This document shows positions 1 through 12,295 of a stretch of 64,000 bases of DNA, piece by piece (the stretch's first letter is position 1; each line of letters opens with the position of its first letter). The stretch is from Silene conica (Eukaryota > Streptophyta > Magnoliopsida > Caryophyllales > Caryophyllaceae), in the NCBI GenBank assembly GCA_029255685.2, contig CM055318.2, positions 3,973,001 to 4,037,000 on the forward strand, read 5' to 3'. Under the pieces are notes generated by a model. That model worked only from the letters and a program-made list of their open reading frames with translations, was not told the origin of the DNA and did not search any database. Made by a program: the position numbers and the translations under genes.

Positions 1-576
1 CCAGATTAAAATTTATCTCAACCTTTCAATAATTATCCGTATTCTATTAAAATCTAAGATTTATGTAAACTTTGTATCCTAATCCTAATTAGTTTCCTTT
101 TACGTTCATAATTATATTCTAACTTTACAATTGTACACAAAAGCTAATTTTCAAATAAACTTCTCAATTCTCATATAAAATTACGTCTTACCCTTACTCT
201 AACTTTTTACCTAACAGATCTCTCAAAACTCAAAATACTTCGATTAATTAAAAATTGCGAATATTTTACTTAGTTGATAGAGAGTAACAAGATTAACCGT
301 CGAAGGAGTTAAAACTTAGTTAATTAAAAAACCGAGGTGTGGACTCGTAGTTGGCTGATGCTGTTGGTAACATTGTCGTCTCTCCTCTCTTAACTCTTAA
401 GGTTTGATCTCTCCGATTAATTCGATTTCCCCCAAAATCTAGGGTTTTGTTACCCTAATTTAATTAATTATTCTAGTTAATTTCCGCAATTCTGCAATTA
501 CATGCATTGATCTAGTAACTTAGGCATACTGCGTTAGTTCAATTGTTGTTGTTATTGTTGTTGTTGAATATTGATC
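1..576. other. 5' flank and leader of the coiled-coil gene
   Basis: AT-rich sequence with no supported coding region. The last 40 bases before the ATG at 577 are a run of TTG/GTT trinucleotides, which fits a plant 5' leader. I could not place a TATA box or start site with confidence. Confidence 0.4.
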
Positions 577-3500
577 ATGTCGAACGACGTCGGAGTGGAT
601 GAATCCGACGTCGTATTGAGCGATGTAGAAGAAGATGAGAATCCGATTAAGTTCTCGGAATCATCCTCGTCCGATGTCGTTTCTGCGGAGAAATTCCGCG
701 AATTGCTTGCGGAATTCGATCGCGAGAAGAAGGCGAGAGTTGAGGCGGAGGAAGCGACGGCGGATTTTCAGAATAAGTTTAATCGTCTCAAGGCGTTAAC
801 TCATGAGGCGATTAAGAAGCGAGATGAGAATGGGAGGCAGCGAGATGAGGCGGTTAGGGAGAAGGAGGAAGCCTTGAAGGATAATGAGAGGTTGAGGAGT
901 GAGTTGGCGGAGGTGCATAAGGCGAAAGATGAGGTTTTAGATAGGTTGGAGGAGGTGGAGAAAGGGAAGGAGGGGGCGAAGGCGGAAATTGAGACTGCTG
1001 CTAAGATGTTAGTGACAGGGATTGAGAAAATATCAGGGAAAGTGAATCATGTTAAGAATTTTACGGGGACGGGGTTGCCTAGGTCGCAAAAGTACACGGG
1101 ATTGGCTGCAGTGGCGTATGGGGTGATCAAGAGGACGAATGAGATTGTTGAGGAGGCGGTTAAGGCGATTGAGGTGGCTAATAAGGGGAGGAATGAGGCG
1201 AGGGAATTGGTTGAGCAGAGGAATTACGAGATTGCTATTGAAGTTTCTGAGCTCGAGGCGAGTATTGGTAGGTTGAAGGAGGAGGTGGCGGAGAAGAGTG
1301 GTAGGATTGAGGAGTTGGAGAAGTGTGTTGTTGAGAAGGATGGGAAGATTGGAGAGATTGAGGATGGTATGGTGGAGAGAATTGTTGAGGTGGAGAATGA
1401 GAGGGATGAGTTGAGGAAGATGGTGGATGATTATGAGAGTAGGGTTAGGGAATTGGAAATGAAAATGGAGGATCAAAGACCTTTGGTTGTTGAACAGTTG
1501 AGTTTCGTGTCGAGGATTCATGATCAGTTGTATAGTTTGATAAGAATTGTGGATGTTAGTAATGGGGATCAGGCGGACTTTGCTGAGTCTTTGTTTCTTC
1601 CTCAAGAGACAGGGTTGGAGGAGAATATACGAGCGGCATTGGCTGGGTTGGAATCAATATTTGAATTAAGTAGGATTGTTAGTAACAAGACTAAAGATGT
1701 GGTGGAGGAGAAAAGTCGAGCTGTGAAAAGCTTGAATGAAACTGTTGCTCGATTGTTCAGAGAGAAGGAACACGTGGGGGTATTGCTTAGAAGTGCCTTA
1801 TCGAAGCGATTAACCTCAAACCCAGGTTCTAAAACAAATGCTGTTTTCCAAGCAGCGGAAAATGGCTTAAGAGAAGCAGGAATCGAGTTTAAGTTTGGTG
1901 CCTTTTTCGAGGATGGAAAATATGATGTATCACAAAGTGAAGAAGGCACCCAAGAGACTAAGGATGATGAGATATATGCTCTGGTAAACTGTTTTGACAT
2001 TGCTAATATCCGTTTTAGTTTTCTTTCTGTTTTCTCGGCGGGTTCATTGTAGATTTTATGTGCAGGCTGGTGCCTTGGAGGACATTATCAAAAATGCGCA
2101 ACTTCAGATTATCGAGCTTCAGCATTCAGTGGAGGAGCTAAGGTACATTCTTAAGTTGTTTAAATGTCGGTATTGCTATATGTTAATACATGTTGTGGAT
2201 ATAAATGTGGTTCCTTATACACATGGTGTCTTTTTTGTTTCATGTCTCTTTCTCCCTAGAAGGATTAGGTGATGTGGGGTTAATGATTTCTTCCTTCTCG
2301 TAGATACGTAGCATGAAAATTACTTTATAATCAAAATTGTGTTACGGCATATAGCCATATAGGGGATTTCAGCTGCACCTCAATGAAAGTGTCTTGCCAA
2401 GAGCCTTAAAAACTAATGTTCTGTCTCACCCTTATGTGCCTCAAGCAATTTGCTAACACTGCTTGTAATACAAAATAGATCAATGGCCCTCTTCCTCATC
2501 TTTGGGTTGAACGGTCATGCCCAACAAGGCAGCTTACTGTCTAGCATCATATTTCGCATCCCCTCTTCTTTAGGAACCAGACCCTTTGTTAGTGTTGCTC
2601 TATGGAGCTTTTGTTCTAATGCTGTCTAAAGGTACTGTATAGGGCTTACAAATACAAATAACTAAATTGTGGTTTATTTGATTTGTGGTTCGTTCTTGAG
2701 TTAAGGGCAGAGTCGAGTTTACTTAAAGATCGTTTGGAGTCTCAAGCCAAGGAGCTCAGCCAGAGAAAGCAACGTATAGAGGAACTTGAACTGAAGGAAC
2801 GACAAGCGAATGAAGAGGTGACTTTTGTGCTCTTTTACAGCCTCATTTGTTAGCTTTTCCGATTTACATTTCAAGGATTTAAGGCCGGCTGCAATAAGCT
2901 GACCAAAACTCAAGACAACTTTAATTTCTCGATCAATTAATATTTTTAATTCTTTGTTATTTTATTAGCATGGATTCTTGCTTTCGACCAAAGAGCTAAT
3001 GGTGGTTGTAGCTGCTGCTTTATTTATTTGTTGATCAAGCCAGTATCTTTAATATAGTCATTCATTCTTGCTTTAGATTCAAGGGCTTATGATGGATATT
3101 GCTGCTGCTGAAGAGGAAATTACTAGATGGAAAGGGGCAGCAGAACAAGAAGCTGCAGCCGGAAGTGCTGTTGAGCAGGAATTTGTCGCTCAGGTATCTT
3201 TGCTACTCAATATCATCCTTTACCCCGATGACGTTGTACCTCGTGGAAAAATAGATTGCATTGTTGCTGATCATTCCGGACTTTATGTCAATCATTTGAA
3301 TATTCAATTGCACCTGTATTTTCTTGTGTTTTAGAAATAGACACATTTTTTCTATTGGCGTATCTTATTCTCAAATAGGAGTTCTTGGTTCTGTGTGAGC
3401 GGAGATGAAGTAGTTGATGTTTGAGGTTATGTCTGTATGCTTAGCCATATCCCCGAATGCTTGATCCTGGAGACTTGGGCTTTCTGAACGTAGCTAGTGT

Positions 3501-4765
3501 ATTTAGCATTTGAGCTCTTAGTAATTGACTCTAGAAGTTACTCTTGCTTCAAGGTCACCTTCATCCATTTTCAGACACGGATTTAAAATTTAAAATGCGT
3601 GAACTCACTAGCTTCAGTGAGTTCACTAAGAATTGATGTTCAATTCTTTTTCTCCGGATCTTTAGGTGGCCACAAGTCCATAACTTGGACCGAATAAATT
3701 ACGGTATACAATCCCCATCCTCTAGAACAGTAGGTTAACATCTTTGACTTTTTGTGCACAGTCGATTCGATGCAATTGATACACAAATACTAGTATTATG
3801 TCGTGTTTAATGTCTATTTTCAAAATCCACAAATGTGGCTGTGCACTTTGACATTATGGATGTAGAGTACGTCTTTTCTTTCTTAAACATCTCACTTAGT
3901 GACACGATATCTTTTATTGGCTTTGTAATATGACGAGATAATGCAAATTGTTTCGCTAAACTGTCTGTACTTTTGCACTATTATGCTGTGATAAAGTAGT
4001 CAGTCGAGGCTTTACTAAAAGGGAATTTTCATTTTCATTATGGGTATCCTTCGAGGCGGTTATGAGATGCAATGTTATCAGTCTATTTTTTATCAGTAAG
4101 TCTCCCTTGCGATGGATATCTATCGTCGCAAGCTTGTAACGAGTCAAGTTCTCCCACTTGTGTATATTAGACAAAACATTGAAAATCTCAAATAACTTGT
4201 CTTTTCCTATCCAAGTGGGTAATATTTGACCTGTCCCACTTGTGTATATAAGACAAAACGTTGAAAATCTCAAATACCTTGTCTTTTCCTATCCAAGTGG
4301 GTAATATTTGACCCGTCACAAGTTTTCGACGGATATGTCCGTCACAAATGAGAATTTGCGATTTTTTATTTGCATAAAGTAACAATGGCCTTCTATGAAT
4401 GATGGTAGATCTCTTCCCTCAAGCAAGAAGTTGAGGAGGCAAGAAAAGCAATGGTAGAATCCTCGAAAAAACTCAAATTTAAAGAGGAAACAGCAGCAGC
4501 AGCAATGGCTGCTAGAGAGGCAGCTGAAAAATCATTAAGGTTGGCAGACATTCGAGCCACGAGGTTGAGGGATAGAGTCGAAGAGCTGACTCATCAGCTC
4601 GAAAGTTTAGATAAACGAGCTGATGGTAGGAGTCTATCCCGGCCTCGATATGCGTGCTGGCCATGGGAGTGGCTTGGGATAGATTTTGTTGGCCATCAGC
4701 GACAAATCGAGCCACCAGAACAGCAGAACTCTAATGAAATGGAGCTCTCTGAACCCCTTTTGTGA
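577..4765 (+). CDS. Long coiled-coil protein of unknown function (At1g24560/At3g49055-like), five exons
   Basis: Five exons join in frame to about 689 residues: 577-1983, 2066-2142, 2706-2817, 3077-3193 and 4409-4765. I take the ATG at 577; the same frame is open from 571 but has no earlier ATG. The N-terminus is acidic and Ser-rich. Most of the chain is Glu/Lys/Arg-rich heptad sequence typical of long coiled coils, interrupted near residues 150-190 by a non-coil segment. The last exon resumes a coil and ends in an aromatic patch (RPRYACWPWEWLGIDFVG) followed by an acidic tail ending SEPLL. This combination resembles a plant family annotated only as paramyosin-like or uncharacterised coiled-coil proteins; that assignment is from memory. 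The exon 3 acceptor is chosen at 2705 because the alternative AG a few bases later brings a stop. Intron 4 carries a MITE. No catalytic motif is visible and function is unknown. Confidence 0.85.
4096..4360 (+). mobile_element. Mutator-type MITE, copy 1 (in intron 4 of the coiled-coil gene)
   Basis: It begins GTAAGTC and ends GAATTTGCG, the same ends as five other copies in this window. It is flanked by the 9-base direct repeat ATTTTTTAT (4085-4093 and 4361-4369). Its middle is a partial tandem duplication of about 95 bp that includes the CCACTTGTGTATA block, so it is longer than its relatives, which are about 195 bp. Confidence 0.75.
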
Positions 4766-6175
4766 TTTATACTTGTTTTTTCCGTTTTCTTTCGGGTTCT
4801 TCTTTCTTGTTTGTCATTTTACTGGTTGTATACAAGAAGATTGTAGCTTTATATTTATTTATTTTTATAAATGTGTACAGTTTTTCTTACTATAAACTAG
4901 AAAGTTCAAACTTCTTGAACATTGCTTAGATTTCGACTCATCGGACTCCAATGGAGTTTCCACTTTGAATATTGAACCAGATTAGATCTGGAATGTTGAT
5001 GTATGTTGACTCCTTGAGGATATTTGATCGTCTTCTGGAATCGAGCTTATTTATTCATTTATTATTAGAGTATACGATATATGTTTGCTTTTAAACAGTT
5101 AATGAGTATATTGTTTGCGTGATTGGGCCGGTTTTGAAGAAGCTTGCGATTCGAACCAGGTAATGGATGCGAGTGATGCGACCATTAAGTTACTTGGCTA
5201 TGCCGGGTGATTTATTTATGCTTTTTCACGTACGAGTTTTACTCTTTAACCTGCAACTTTTATAATTTTACCTTGATTTTTTTCTCACTCAATTTATTTT
5301 TTCTCCATCCCTGATTTCTTGATCTCACTTCACCATCAACACCACTTGTCACAAAATAATCACTTTGTATTATAAAATGACGATTTTTATGTAATCAGCA
5401 TGCGATGATCTCTTAAAAACTAGTAAAATTAGGGTTTGTTCAGCTGGTAAAAACTCTCTTACCTAACTGGGAAACTGTTGATTTTCACTCGTGACATATT
5501 GCGCTCATTTGAACTCAAAAAAAATACTTTTTCTATCCTACTGATCCGTTTATACTTACTTTAAATAAAAAATACTACAAATATAACATATCACCGGAAT
5601 GGAGAGGACGATATAATGGCAAGCCCCGGCCAGCACAAATGGACAAGTATGAAACGTGCAGGTTGAGTTTAAGATCATAGGAGTAGTTGCTTGCCTACTT
5701 GGTACCTTCATTCATTCACTCTTCACAAATTCTCGTTTCAAACTAAACATATCCGTTTGAAGCAATAAGTCGGGTTAAATAGCTACCACTTAATATATCA
5801 GACAAAAACAAAATATCTAGATATTAGCAAAAAACACTTGTCTTATCTATATAAGTGAAATATCTTTAACTCATTTTAGTCTTAAAACGGTTATATTCGT
5901 CTTAAATAAGTCTTACAGTTCATTCATTCACGAGCACACAGTTAATCAGTCAAATGAGAGTTGTTGAAAGTTGACCAGTCAATTTTCTGTTCAAAGACCA
6001 ACATGATCAGCAATCAACATTCTCCAGCAACTACTATTTTTATAATTAATTATTCCTCTTATTCATCATAATCAACCAATCCCCAAAATATCTTTGCTTA
6101 ACATACACCCGAAATACAAATACTCGCGTAAAGCGGTTTTACGTAAGTGTTATAAAATGAATTCCGTTTATAATT
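4766..6175. other. Intergenic, AT-rich; tRNA-like B box near 5145
   Basis: No gene seen. On the minus strand, about 5120-5210 reads like a degenerate tRNA-derived promoter, with an A-box-like stretch and then GGTTCGAATC. It does not fold into a convincing tRNA by eye and is more likely a SINE remnant. Confidence 0.35.
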
Positions 6176-6794
6176 ATAGTTTTATACCCGTGCAAAAAAT
6201 ACACGGGTCGAAATTGCAAACGTTAGCTCGGATACTGAAGCATATAAACTATCATGATTAAATGTGCTATGCGGTGACAATGTAAATAGTCTATAATTTG
6301 ATACTCGACATACACACTATTTAAGTTACTAAGTGCTACAAAAATATGTTACAAACATAAACGTAATATGTAACTTTATAAATATGTTACAAATGTAAAC
6401 GTAATATGATCATTTTGATATATATCGGACTGTTGTATATCGTATTTTATCTTGTTTGGTATCTTAATTGGTATTTGATTTGATTGGAAAATATAATGTA
6501 ATTTAATTCTTGGACTAGAATTATTTTTGCTGTTTGTAATTTTTTGTTTTTCGAATTTAATTTTTGGACCGATATTATTTTTGCTGTTTGTAATTTTTTG
6601 TTTTTCGGATTTAATTTTTGGACCGATATTGTATTTTATTTGACCGTTGTATATTGTTATTTAAATATTTGATTAAAAATAATTTGATCATATCGTATTT
6701 TAATATGACAATAACGAAATTAAATGTAATACTGCTGCAATCAATTACATAATTAGGAATGAGCAAATATTAGAATACGTAATTAAAGATGGAG

Positions 6795-7640
6795 TTTTTT
6801 GTCAGATAACACCTAACATTTACACTGTCTGTAGAAATAGTACCTAAAGTTATTTTTTTTGCCCAACAACACCTAACATTTTATGTCTTTTGTCTAATAA
6901 CACCAAAATCAGTTTTCGTCAAAAAAAGTCAAGATTCCGTCCTGACTAACGGTAAAATTGATTTGACGCTTCTTTCTTTTCCCTGATGCATTTCATTACC
7001 CTCTTCATCATCATTTTCTAATCTCAATTTCCCCATTTGCTAATTTTCCTTCGATTAAACTTAATTTTCCTCCAACTAAATTCTTATATAACCTCGTCCT
7101 TATTAGTTATTTAATTCCTCAATTTCCAAATTAAAACCTCAAATTGGGCTTACTTTGTCCAGTTTTCTCCTTTTCCCCGACCATCCTTTCAACCCAATTT
7201 TTTTTTCAAGCTCATCCTCAAACTCAACAAAGCGAGTGAGAAGCAATTGTGGCATTCCATTAGTTGAGAAACACATCATGGATACATCAAAATCCGGGTA
7301 GGAGATTCATAGCCTGCAAGGTTTACAATGTAGAGACGGGTTTGCGTGGGTGTTGTTTTTTTAGGCGGATTGACTTATTGAATGAAAATAAGTTACTTAA
7401 GAATAAGATTCATTGTCAATACTTTAACAACCCATCAGTTAGTGGAAAAGAAAGAATGAAGAAATAAGGTCAAACCAATTTCACCGTTAGTCAAGACGGA
7501 ATCTCGACTTTTTTTGACGGAAAATCGACTTTGGTGTTATTAGACAAAAAACAGAAAATGTTAGGTGTTGTTGGGCAAAAAAAATAACTTTAGGTACTAT
7601 TTCTACAGACAATGTAAATGTTAGGTGCTATCTGACAAAA
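6795..7640. mobile_element. Foldback/MULE-like element with terminal inverted repeats of about 170 bp
   Basis: Left arm about 6795-6965 and right arm about 7470-7640 are near-identical reverse complements. Shared blocks include GTCAGATA, ACACCTAACATTTACA, GAAATAGTACCTAAAG and CCGTC-TGACTAACGGT. The unique core between the arms holds a gene fragment. I could not see a clear target duplication. The long arms and captured fragment suggest a Mutator-type or Foldback element. Confidence 0.7.
7225..7467 (+). pseudogene. Captured GRF-type zinc-finger gene fragment
   Basis: From about 7240 the reading is NCGIPLV, then after a one-base frame change TSWIHQNPGRRF, a Cys, and GLRGCCFFRRID, then a coil-like tail ending at 7467. 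The order CG, TSW, NPGRRF, C, GC-FF, D is the GRF zinc-finger signature, a nucleic-acid binding module of about 45 residues. The frame change and lack of an upstream start show it is a fragment. It sits between the two arms of the long inverted repeat, so it was probably picked up by that element. Confidence 0.6.
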
Positions 7641-7717
7641 ATTGGTGGGACCATGCATTCCTTATTTTAAGGAACCAATAAGAGAAACCTAAAATCTACT
7701 CCTTTTATAGAGATAGA

Positions 7718-9242
7718 TTTTCATTCGATAATACGATCATTTGACGGGGTTTGATAAACAGTATATTGATTAATTTTTAGTATATTTAAGAGTTTTAACA
7801 TATTTGATTTTGACAAGTCAATAGGTTAATGTCAGTGTTTAGGAAACAACATATTCGAAGTCAATATGCGGTTTTTCAATACATTGTTTACCATAGACTA
7901 TTGGTTAGCATCTTCTAAGCAAGAAAATTTTACCACAATTTACAAAAAAAAAAATAACAATTTATTAATCGTAATTTGGTCAAGCATTTGTTAAAATCCG
8001 GCATCTATAATCTACCGTTGTAATTGATCCACGATTTACCGAACATGCTCAAGTTTCATTTTACATTGAATAAACGTTATCATTTTTTTTACGTGAGAAA
8101 TTAAACCATGAATAATTATTAGCGAAAAAAGTAATAGTATGTAAAATCATTTTCACCAAATCTCAAAGGAAATATTCTCAATAATATCTATTGTAACAAA
8201 TCCATATACGTGTTTGTAATTTGTTTCTTGATATATTCGTGTAAAACTAACTGAGCATTAACAAGTTTGATAAATCTTCACGATGATACTCGGGATATCC
8301 AGTGAATTAAGAGGTAAACTGGATCTGACCCAATTTTCGAAATCGGGATATCTAAATATTCGGATTCCGGATTTATGGATATCCGAATTATTTGGATCGA
8401 ATCTGGATCGCCAAAATTTAAAATTTTGAAACTGGATATCCCATCCAATATTGAAATCTGAATTGAATATACGATTTTGCTCAACCTTAACCTTATTTTT
8501 TTTTTAACAAACCGTCTCACAAAAAATTGCGATCTCTATCGCTAACTACCGAAATCAAGTCCTATTTTAATTTAGAAAAAATAAACAAACAAAAAAACCC
8601 AAAATCAAGTCTCTCTTTCTGGGAAAATAGGCAGTCAGCAGAAGACAGCACCATTTCTAAAACGTCACAATCTTTGATTATTCCTTAAAAAAGCTTTGAA
8701 CTTTGAACACCCAATTCTTCATTACAACTACCCTTTCTTTTATTTTCCTTATTTGTGTGCATTTATGTCTTTATTTCTGCAATTTAATTTAATCTTAGTA
8801 TAAAAAATTGCAGAATTTTTGCATAAATTAACCCAAATGTCATTTTCTATCTATCATATTCTTCATAGACTTCTTTGTATGTAAGTCTCTTCAACAATTT
8901 CGTCTAACACTTGCATTAATTAATTGATTAATTAATTGTCTAGTCTTATATTATTATTATATTGGTGTTTGTTCAATGTTTTTTTTCCTCCCTTTTACTT
9001 GGTCAAATTCATACTAATAATATTCATGTTTAAATTTGAATTTTCTTCATCTTGATGTTGAAAGTGTAGGTTAGAACAAAAAAAAGTTACCAATTTGCTA
9101 TAAAGATTCAATCTTTGTGATATCAGAAAAGGGTTTAGGGTTGGATTAGTCGGCCTCGATATGGTACCAAGAAACCCTTGATTTTTATGTTTCAATTTGT
9201 GTAAGATTTGGGAATTTTTTGTGGAGGGGTGGTTAGTTAGAG
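7718..9242. other. Intergenic and 5' region of the MKP1-like gene
   Basis: AT-rich. 8280-8480 is a degenerate GGATAT-rich repeat that happens to leave a minus-strand frame open. No coding region is supported. The stretch 8600-9242 is the likely promoter and leader of the phosphatase gene; I could not fix the transcription start. Confidence 0.35.
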
Positions 9243-11312
9243 ATGTTAGGTGGTAAAGAGGATGAAAGCCATGGTAATGGTAGGAGAGCTTACCTTAGGT
9301 CAGTTTCATGGACTGATAGGTCACCTAATAAGCCTAACCCTTGTTACCCTAGAGCACAACCTAGTTCTAAGGCTAGGTCTAGCTTGCCACCCCTTCAACC
9401 GCTTTCGATTTTGAGGCGAAATGTTGAGGAGTGGCCTAAGGCAGGGTCGGATGATCTAGGGGTTTGGCCTCAGCAGCCTAGTACTCCTGGTGCTGGGAGA
9501 ACTGGTGGGGTTTGTTCGGTTAGTGGGAATTCGAGTGTGAAATCGAGCGAATGCTTGAAAATTGAGGTACCGGGTAGAGAGTTTGAATCTAATAGAGATA
9601 GGCTTGCATTTTATGAGAAGGAATGTTCTAGGATAGTGGATCATATTTATTTAGGGAGTGAAATGGTGGCTAAAAGTCGGGAGGTTCTTCGTCAAAATGG
9701 GATTACTCATGTGCTTAATTGTGTCGGGTTTGTCTGCCCGGAGTATTTTAAGGGTGATCTTGGGTATAAGACACTTTGGTTGCAAGATAGCCCCTCGGAG
9801 GATATAACTAGCATCCTTTATGATGTTTTTGATTATTTTGAGGATGTTAGGGAGCAAGGTGGTCGGGTTTTGGTTCATTGTTGCCAAGGGGTGTCTCGTT
9901 CGACCTCCCTTGTAATTGCATATCTAATGTGGAAAGAAGGGCAAAACTTCGAGGAAGCCTTTGAGTATGTGAAGGCAGCCCGGGGAGTGACTAATCCCAA
10001 CATGGGATTTGCTTGTCAACTTCTCCAATGTCAAAAGCGGGTTCATGCAGTCCCTGCAAGTCCCAATTCCGTACTAAGGATGTACCGGATGGCCCCACAT
10101 TCTCCTTATGATCCCCTCCATCTTGTCCCTAAAATGATCGTAAATCCTGGTCAACACGGTCTGGACTCTCGGGGAGCTTTTGTGATCCATGTTCCGTCAA
10201 CAATATATGTATGGGTCGGGAAGTTCTGTAGCTCTGTGATGTCCAACAATGCAAGAGTGGCTGCTTACCAAGTAGTCAAATATGAAAGGGCACAAGGTCC
10301 TATACTAACCTTAAAAGAGGGTGAGGAGCCATCCGAATTTTGGAATGCCCTTTCTAGTGAAGAAAATGTGAAAGATGAAAGCGGTACTTTAGACGTTGGA
10401 GGCAGGAAGGTTGATGATTATAATTTGGATTTTGAGATCTTTCAGAAGGCACTTTCAGGCGGGGTGGTCCCACCCTTTACTTCACCCGGTTCTCCCGATG
10501 AAACCCGTCTTCCTAACCGAGAAATCGGGTGGGGTAGACTGAGAAGGAAATTATCAGATGGTGTTATAAAGGAATTTCTCTCTTCACCCAAAGTGACTGA
10601 AAATGATCCTGAACATAATATAGAACCTGTTTCCCCAACTGCTCATTTATTGCAATCATTCCCTATCCCTTTATCAGAATCTACTATCCCCGAATCAAAC
10701 GAAATTTGTGAAGGGTTCGAGCTCTTTGTTCGCGGTGGTACTGATTCTTCAGACTTTTCCAAATCACCGTCGCTTTCACCTACAACTTCAGACTATTCCA
10801 GCCCTTTTACCTTTTCACCCTCTTCTTCTAACTGGTCAGACTTGTCCAACCTATCTTCACAACCTTCGCCCACAGGGTTAGAATTGTATGATCATTTGCC
10901 TAAGAGGAACGTAGATTCAGTTGAAATCGACAGCCAACCTCAGAAAGAATCATCAAAATCTTGTTTAGATTCTTTCAATTCTCCAAATGGTTGGAAATCA
11001 TCGAGTATGTATTCCTCGAGTAGAGGAATATCTCCTTCCATCGCAGAACGTAGGGGTAGTAGTCCTCCATCATTGATGTTACTACAAACGGCTGAGGTTG
11101 TTCATGTTCCTAGACCCTTGGTAAAATCCTGGTCATTTTCGCTACCTGACATGAATGATGAGACAGTGAAGAACATTTGGGGGATTGAGCGAGAACATGA
11201 GGATATTACTAAAGCAAGTAGAGATGAGCTAATGCCAGATGCAGGTAAAACTCTGTCTTTCCCTGAACTTCTGATTATACAATTTACTTCATTACTCAAA
11301 TTTTCTGAGTAA
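9243..11312 (+). CDS. MKP1: MAP kinase phosphatase, MKP1-like dual-specificity phosphatase (C-terminal exon not found)
   Basis: Plant MKP1 removes phosphate from Thr and Tyr of stress-activated MAP kinases. The N-terminus has the family's basic/Ser stretch and LPPLQPLSILRR...EWPKAGSDD. The dual-specificity phosphatase domain (about residues 135-285) has the general acid D182 in WLQDSPSED and the signature HCCQGVSRS with catalytic C213 and R219. A gelsolin-like segment follows (about 310-380, GAFVIHVPSTIYVWVG), then a long Ser/Pro-rich region with FSLP near the end. A good donor (GCAG|GTAAAA) lies at 11244/11245, phase 1. The coding tail after it (to the stop at 11312) is probably intron read-through. 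Plant MKP1 is normally about 780 residues with a second gelsolin-like segment at the C-terminus; I did not find that exon before 14.6 kb. The gene may be truncated, or its last exon may have diverged. Confidence 0.85.
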   Translation: MLGGKEDESHGNGRRAYLRSVSWTDRSPNKPNPCYPRAQPSSKARSSLPPLQPLSILRRNVEEWPKAGSDDLGVWPQQPSTPGAGRTGGVCSVSGNSSVKSSECLKIEVPGREFESNRDRLAFYEKECSRIVDHIYLGSEMVAKSREVLRQNGITHVLNCVGFVCPEYFKGDLGYKTLWLQDSPSEDITSILYDVFDYFEDVREQGGRVLVHCCQGVSRSTSLVIAYLMWKEGQNFEEAFEYVKAARGVTNPNMGFACQLLQCQKRVHAVPASPNSVLRMYRMAPHSPYDPLHLVPKMIVNPGQHGLDSRGAFVIHVPSTIYVWVGKFCSSVMSNNARVAAYQVVKYERAQGPILTLKEGEEPSEFWNALSSEENVKDESGTLDVGGRKVDDYNLDFEIFQKALSGGVVPPFTSPGSPDETRLPNREIGWGRLRRKLSDGVIKEFLSSPKVTENDPEHNIEPVSPTAHLLQSFPIPLSESTIPESNEICEGFELFVRGGTDSSDFSKSPSLSPTTSDYSSPFTFSPSSSNWSDLSNLSSQPSPTGLELYDHLPKRNVDSVEIDSQPQKESSKSCLDSFNSPNGWKSSSMYSSSRGISPSIAERRGSSPPSLMLLQTAEVVHVPRPLVKSWSFSLPDMNDETVKNIWGIEREHEDITKASRDELMPDAGKTLSFPELLIIQFTSLLKFSE

Positions 11313-12083
11313 TTTCCCCATATAGCATTGCTTGGGTAAAGAAAGCACTGAATACCACACTCTAGTCTGTCGTTTACTAACATGAGTTGATACTTATAGA
11401 TATCTGTGTGACATCATAGTTTAAGCTGCTTCATACATAATAACTTGTGTGTGACCGTTTTTCATACGAGACTAATCCATTAACCATATATCGTATGAGA
11501 AATGCACAAGTATTTGGGTCGGCCTCAAACGAGACTAGCTTGGATGATTAACATTGGCCATGAGTGGACATGACGTTCACGCGGCAACTGAACCGATACT
11601 CTGATAGTTGGTGCTGGTTTAGTCTCTAGTTTGTCTAACTGACGATGTTTATTTGGACGATTAACATTGACCATGTGGTAACCGAGCTGATAGTCTGATG
11701 CCTGCCGCTGATTTTGTCTCTAACCTCTCTGACCGGTGATGTTTATTTGGAAATTGCTCGATTTGCATGACTGTAGTAGTTAGATTAATGAACCCAGCAG
11801 TTTTTAAATTGTTTTGGTTGAGAATGGTATCGTATTTTACCGATTATTACTCTTAGAAAGCATAGTCAATTGTGCTTCACAAGCAACATGTTTAGGACTA
11901 TGAGCATTAGGCAAGGTCATCCAATGAAGCCGTCGCATTGGTGGTTACTTTAATTTATGCATGGTTATAGTATTAGACCCAGAGTTATTGTATTAGACCC
12001 AGTAAAACCAACTTACGAGTCCATGACCCTACCCAAATCCCGATTGTTAGGGTCTACACTGGTACGCACTTAAACAAGTCTAA
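11313..12083. other. Downstream of MKP1-like gene; imperfect tandem duplication
   Basis: No exon recognised. About 11530-11760 contains two diverged copies of a block of about 110 bp, each with GATTAACATTG-CCATG and GATGTTTATTTGGA. Confidence 0.4.
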
Positions 12084-12295
12084 GGCCCTGTTCTTTTTGG
12101 CTGAAACGAGCTGAATTGCATTAATAGTAGAGCTTAATTGAACTAAATTGAGTGAAATTGAGGTAAAGTGAATTTAGTTGAATTAAAAGTTAATTTTGTG
12201 AAGAGATGAATTGAACATAATTGATTGAACGTAAATAAAACCTGACGAAATACAACCAAGCAAAATTGAAAGAAGCTAGCCGGAAAGAACAGGCC
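12084..12295. mobile_element. PIF/Harbinger (Tourist-like) MITE
   Basis: 212 bp with ends GGCCCTGTTCTTTTTGGCTG and its inverted counterpart (GGCCTGTTCTTTCCGGCT), flanked by TAA on both sides (12081-12083, 12296-12298). A second copy in opposite orientation is at 47559-47771. Confidence 0.75.

Larger units (their letters stand above)
6176..7717 (-). mobile_element. Helitron-like element (degenerate) enclosing a long inverted-repeat element
   Basis: On the minus strand it starts A|TCTATCTCTATAAAAGGAG at 7717, a typical plant Helitron 5' end. It ends near 6176, just after a GC-rich hairpin (arms ACCCGTG / CACGGGT at 6186-6208). The final tetranucleotide reads CTAT instead of CTRR, so the 3' end is either mutated or mis-assigned. 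The long-TIR element at 6795-7640 lies inside it. Confidence 0.4.

Noticed and set aside
1033-2000. Minus-strand open frames of 132-190 codons opposite exon 1 of the coiled-coil gene
   Set aside because: They are shadows of the Glu/Lys-rich sense frame and have no family motif or splice context.
5120-5210. Possible tRNA gene on the minus strand
   Set aside because: A B box is present but no acceptor or anticodon stem can be formed by eye. It is more likely a SINE remnant.
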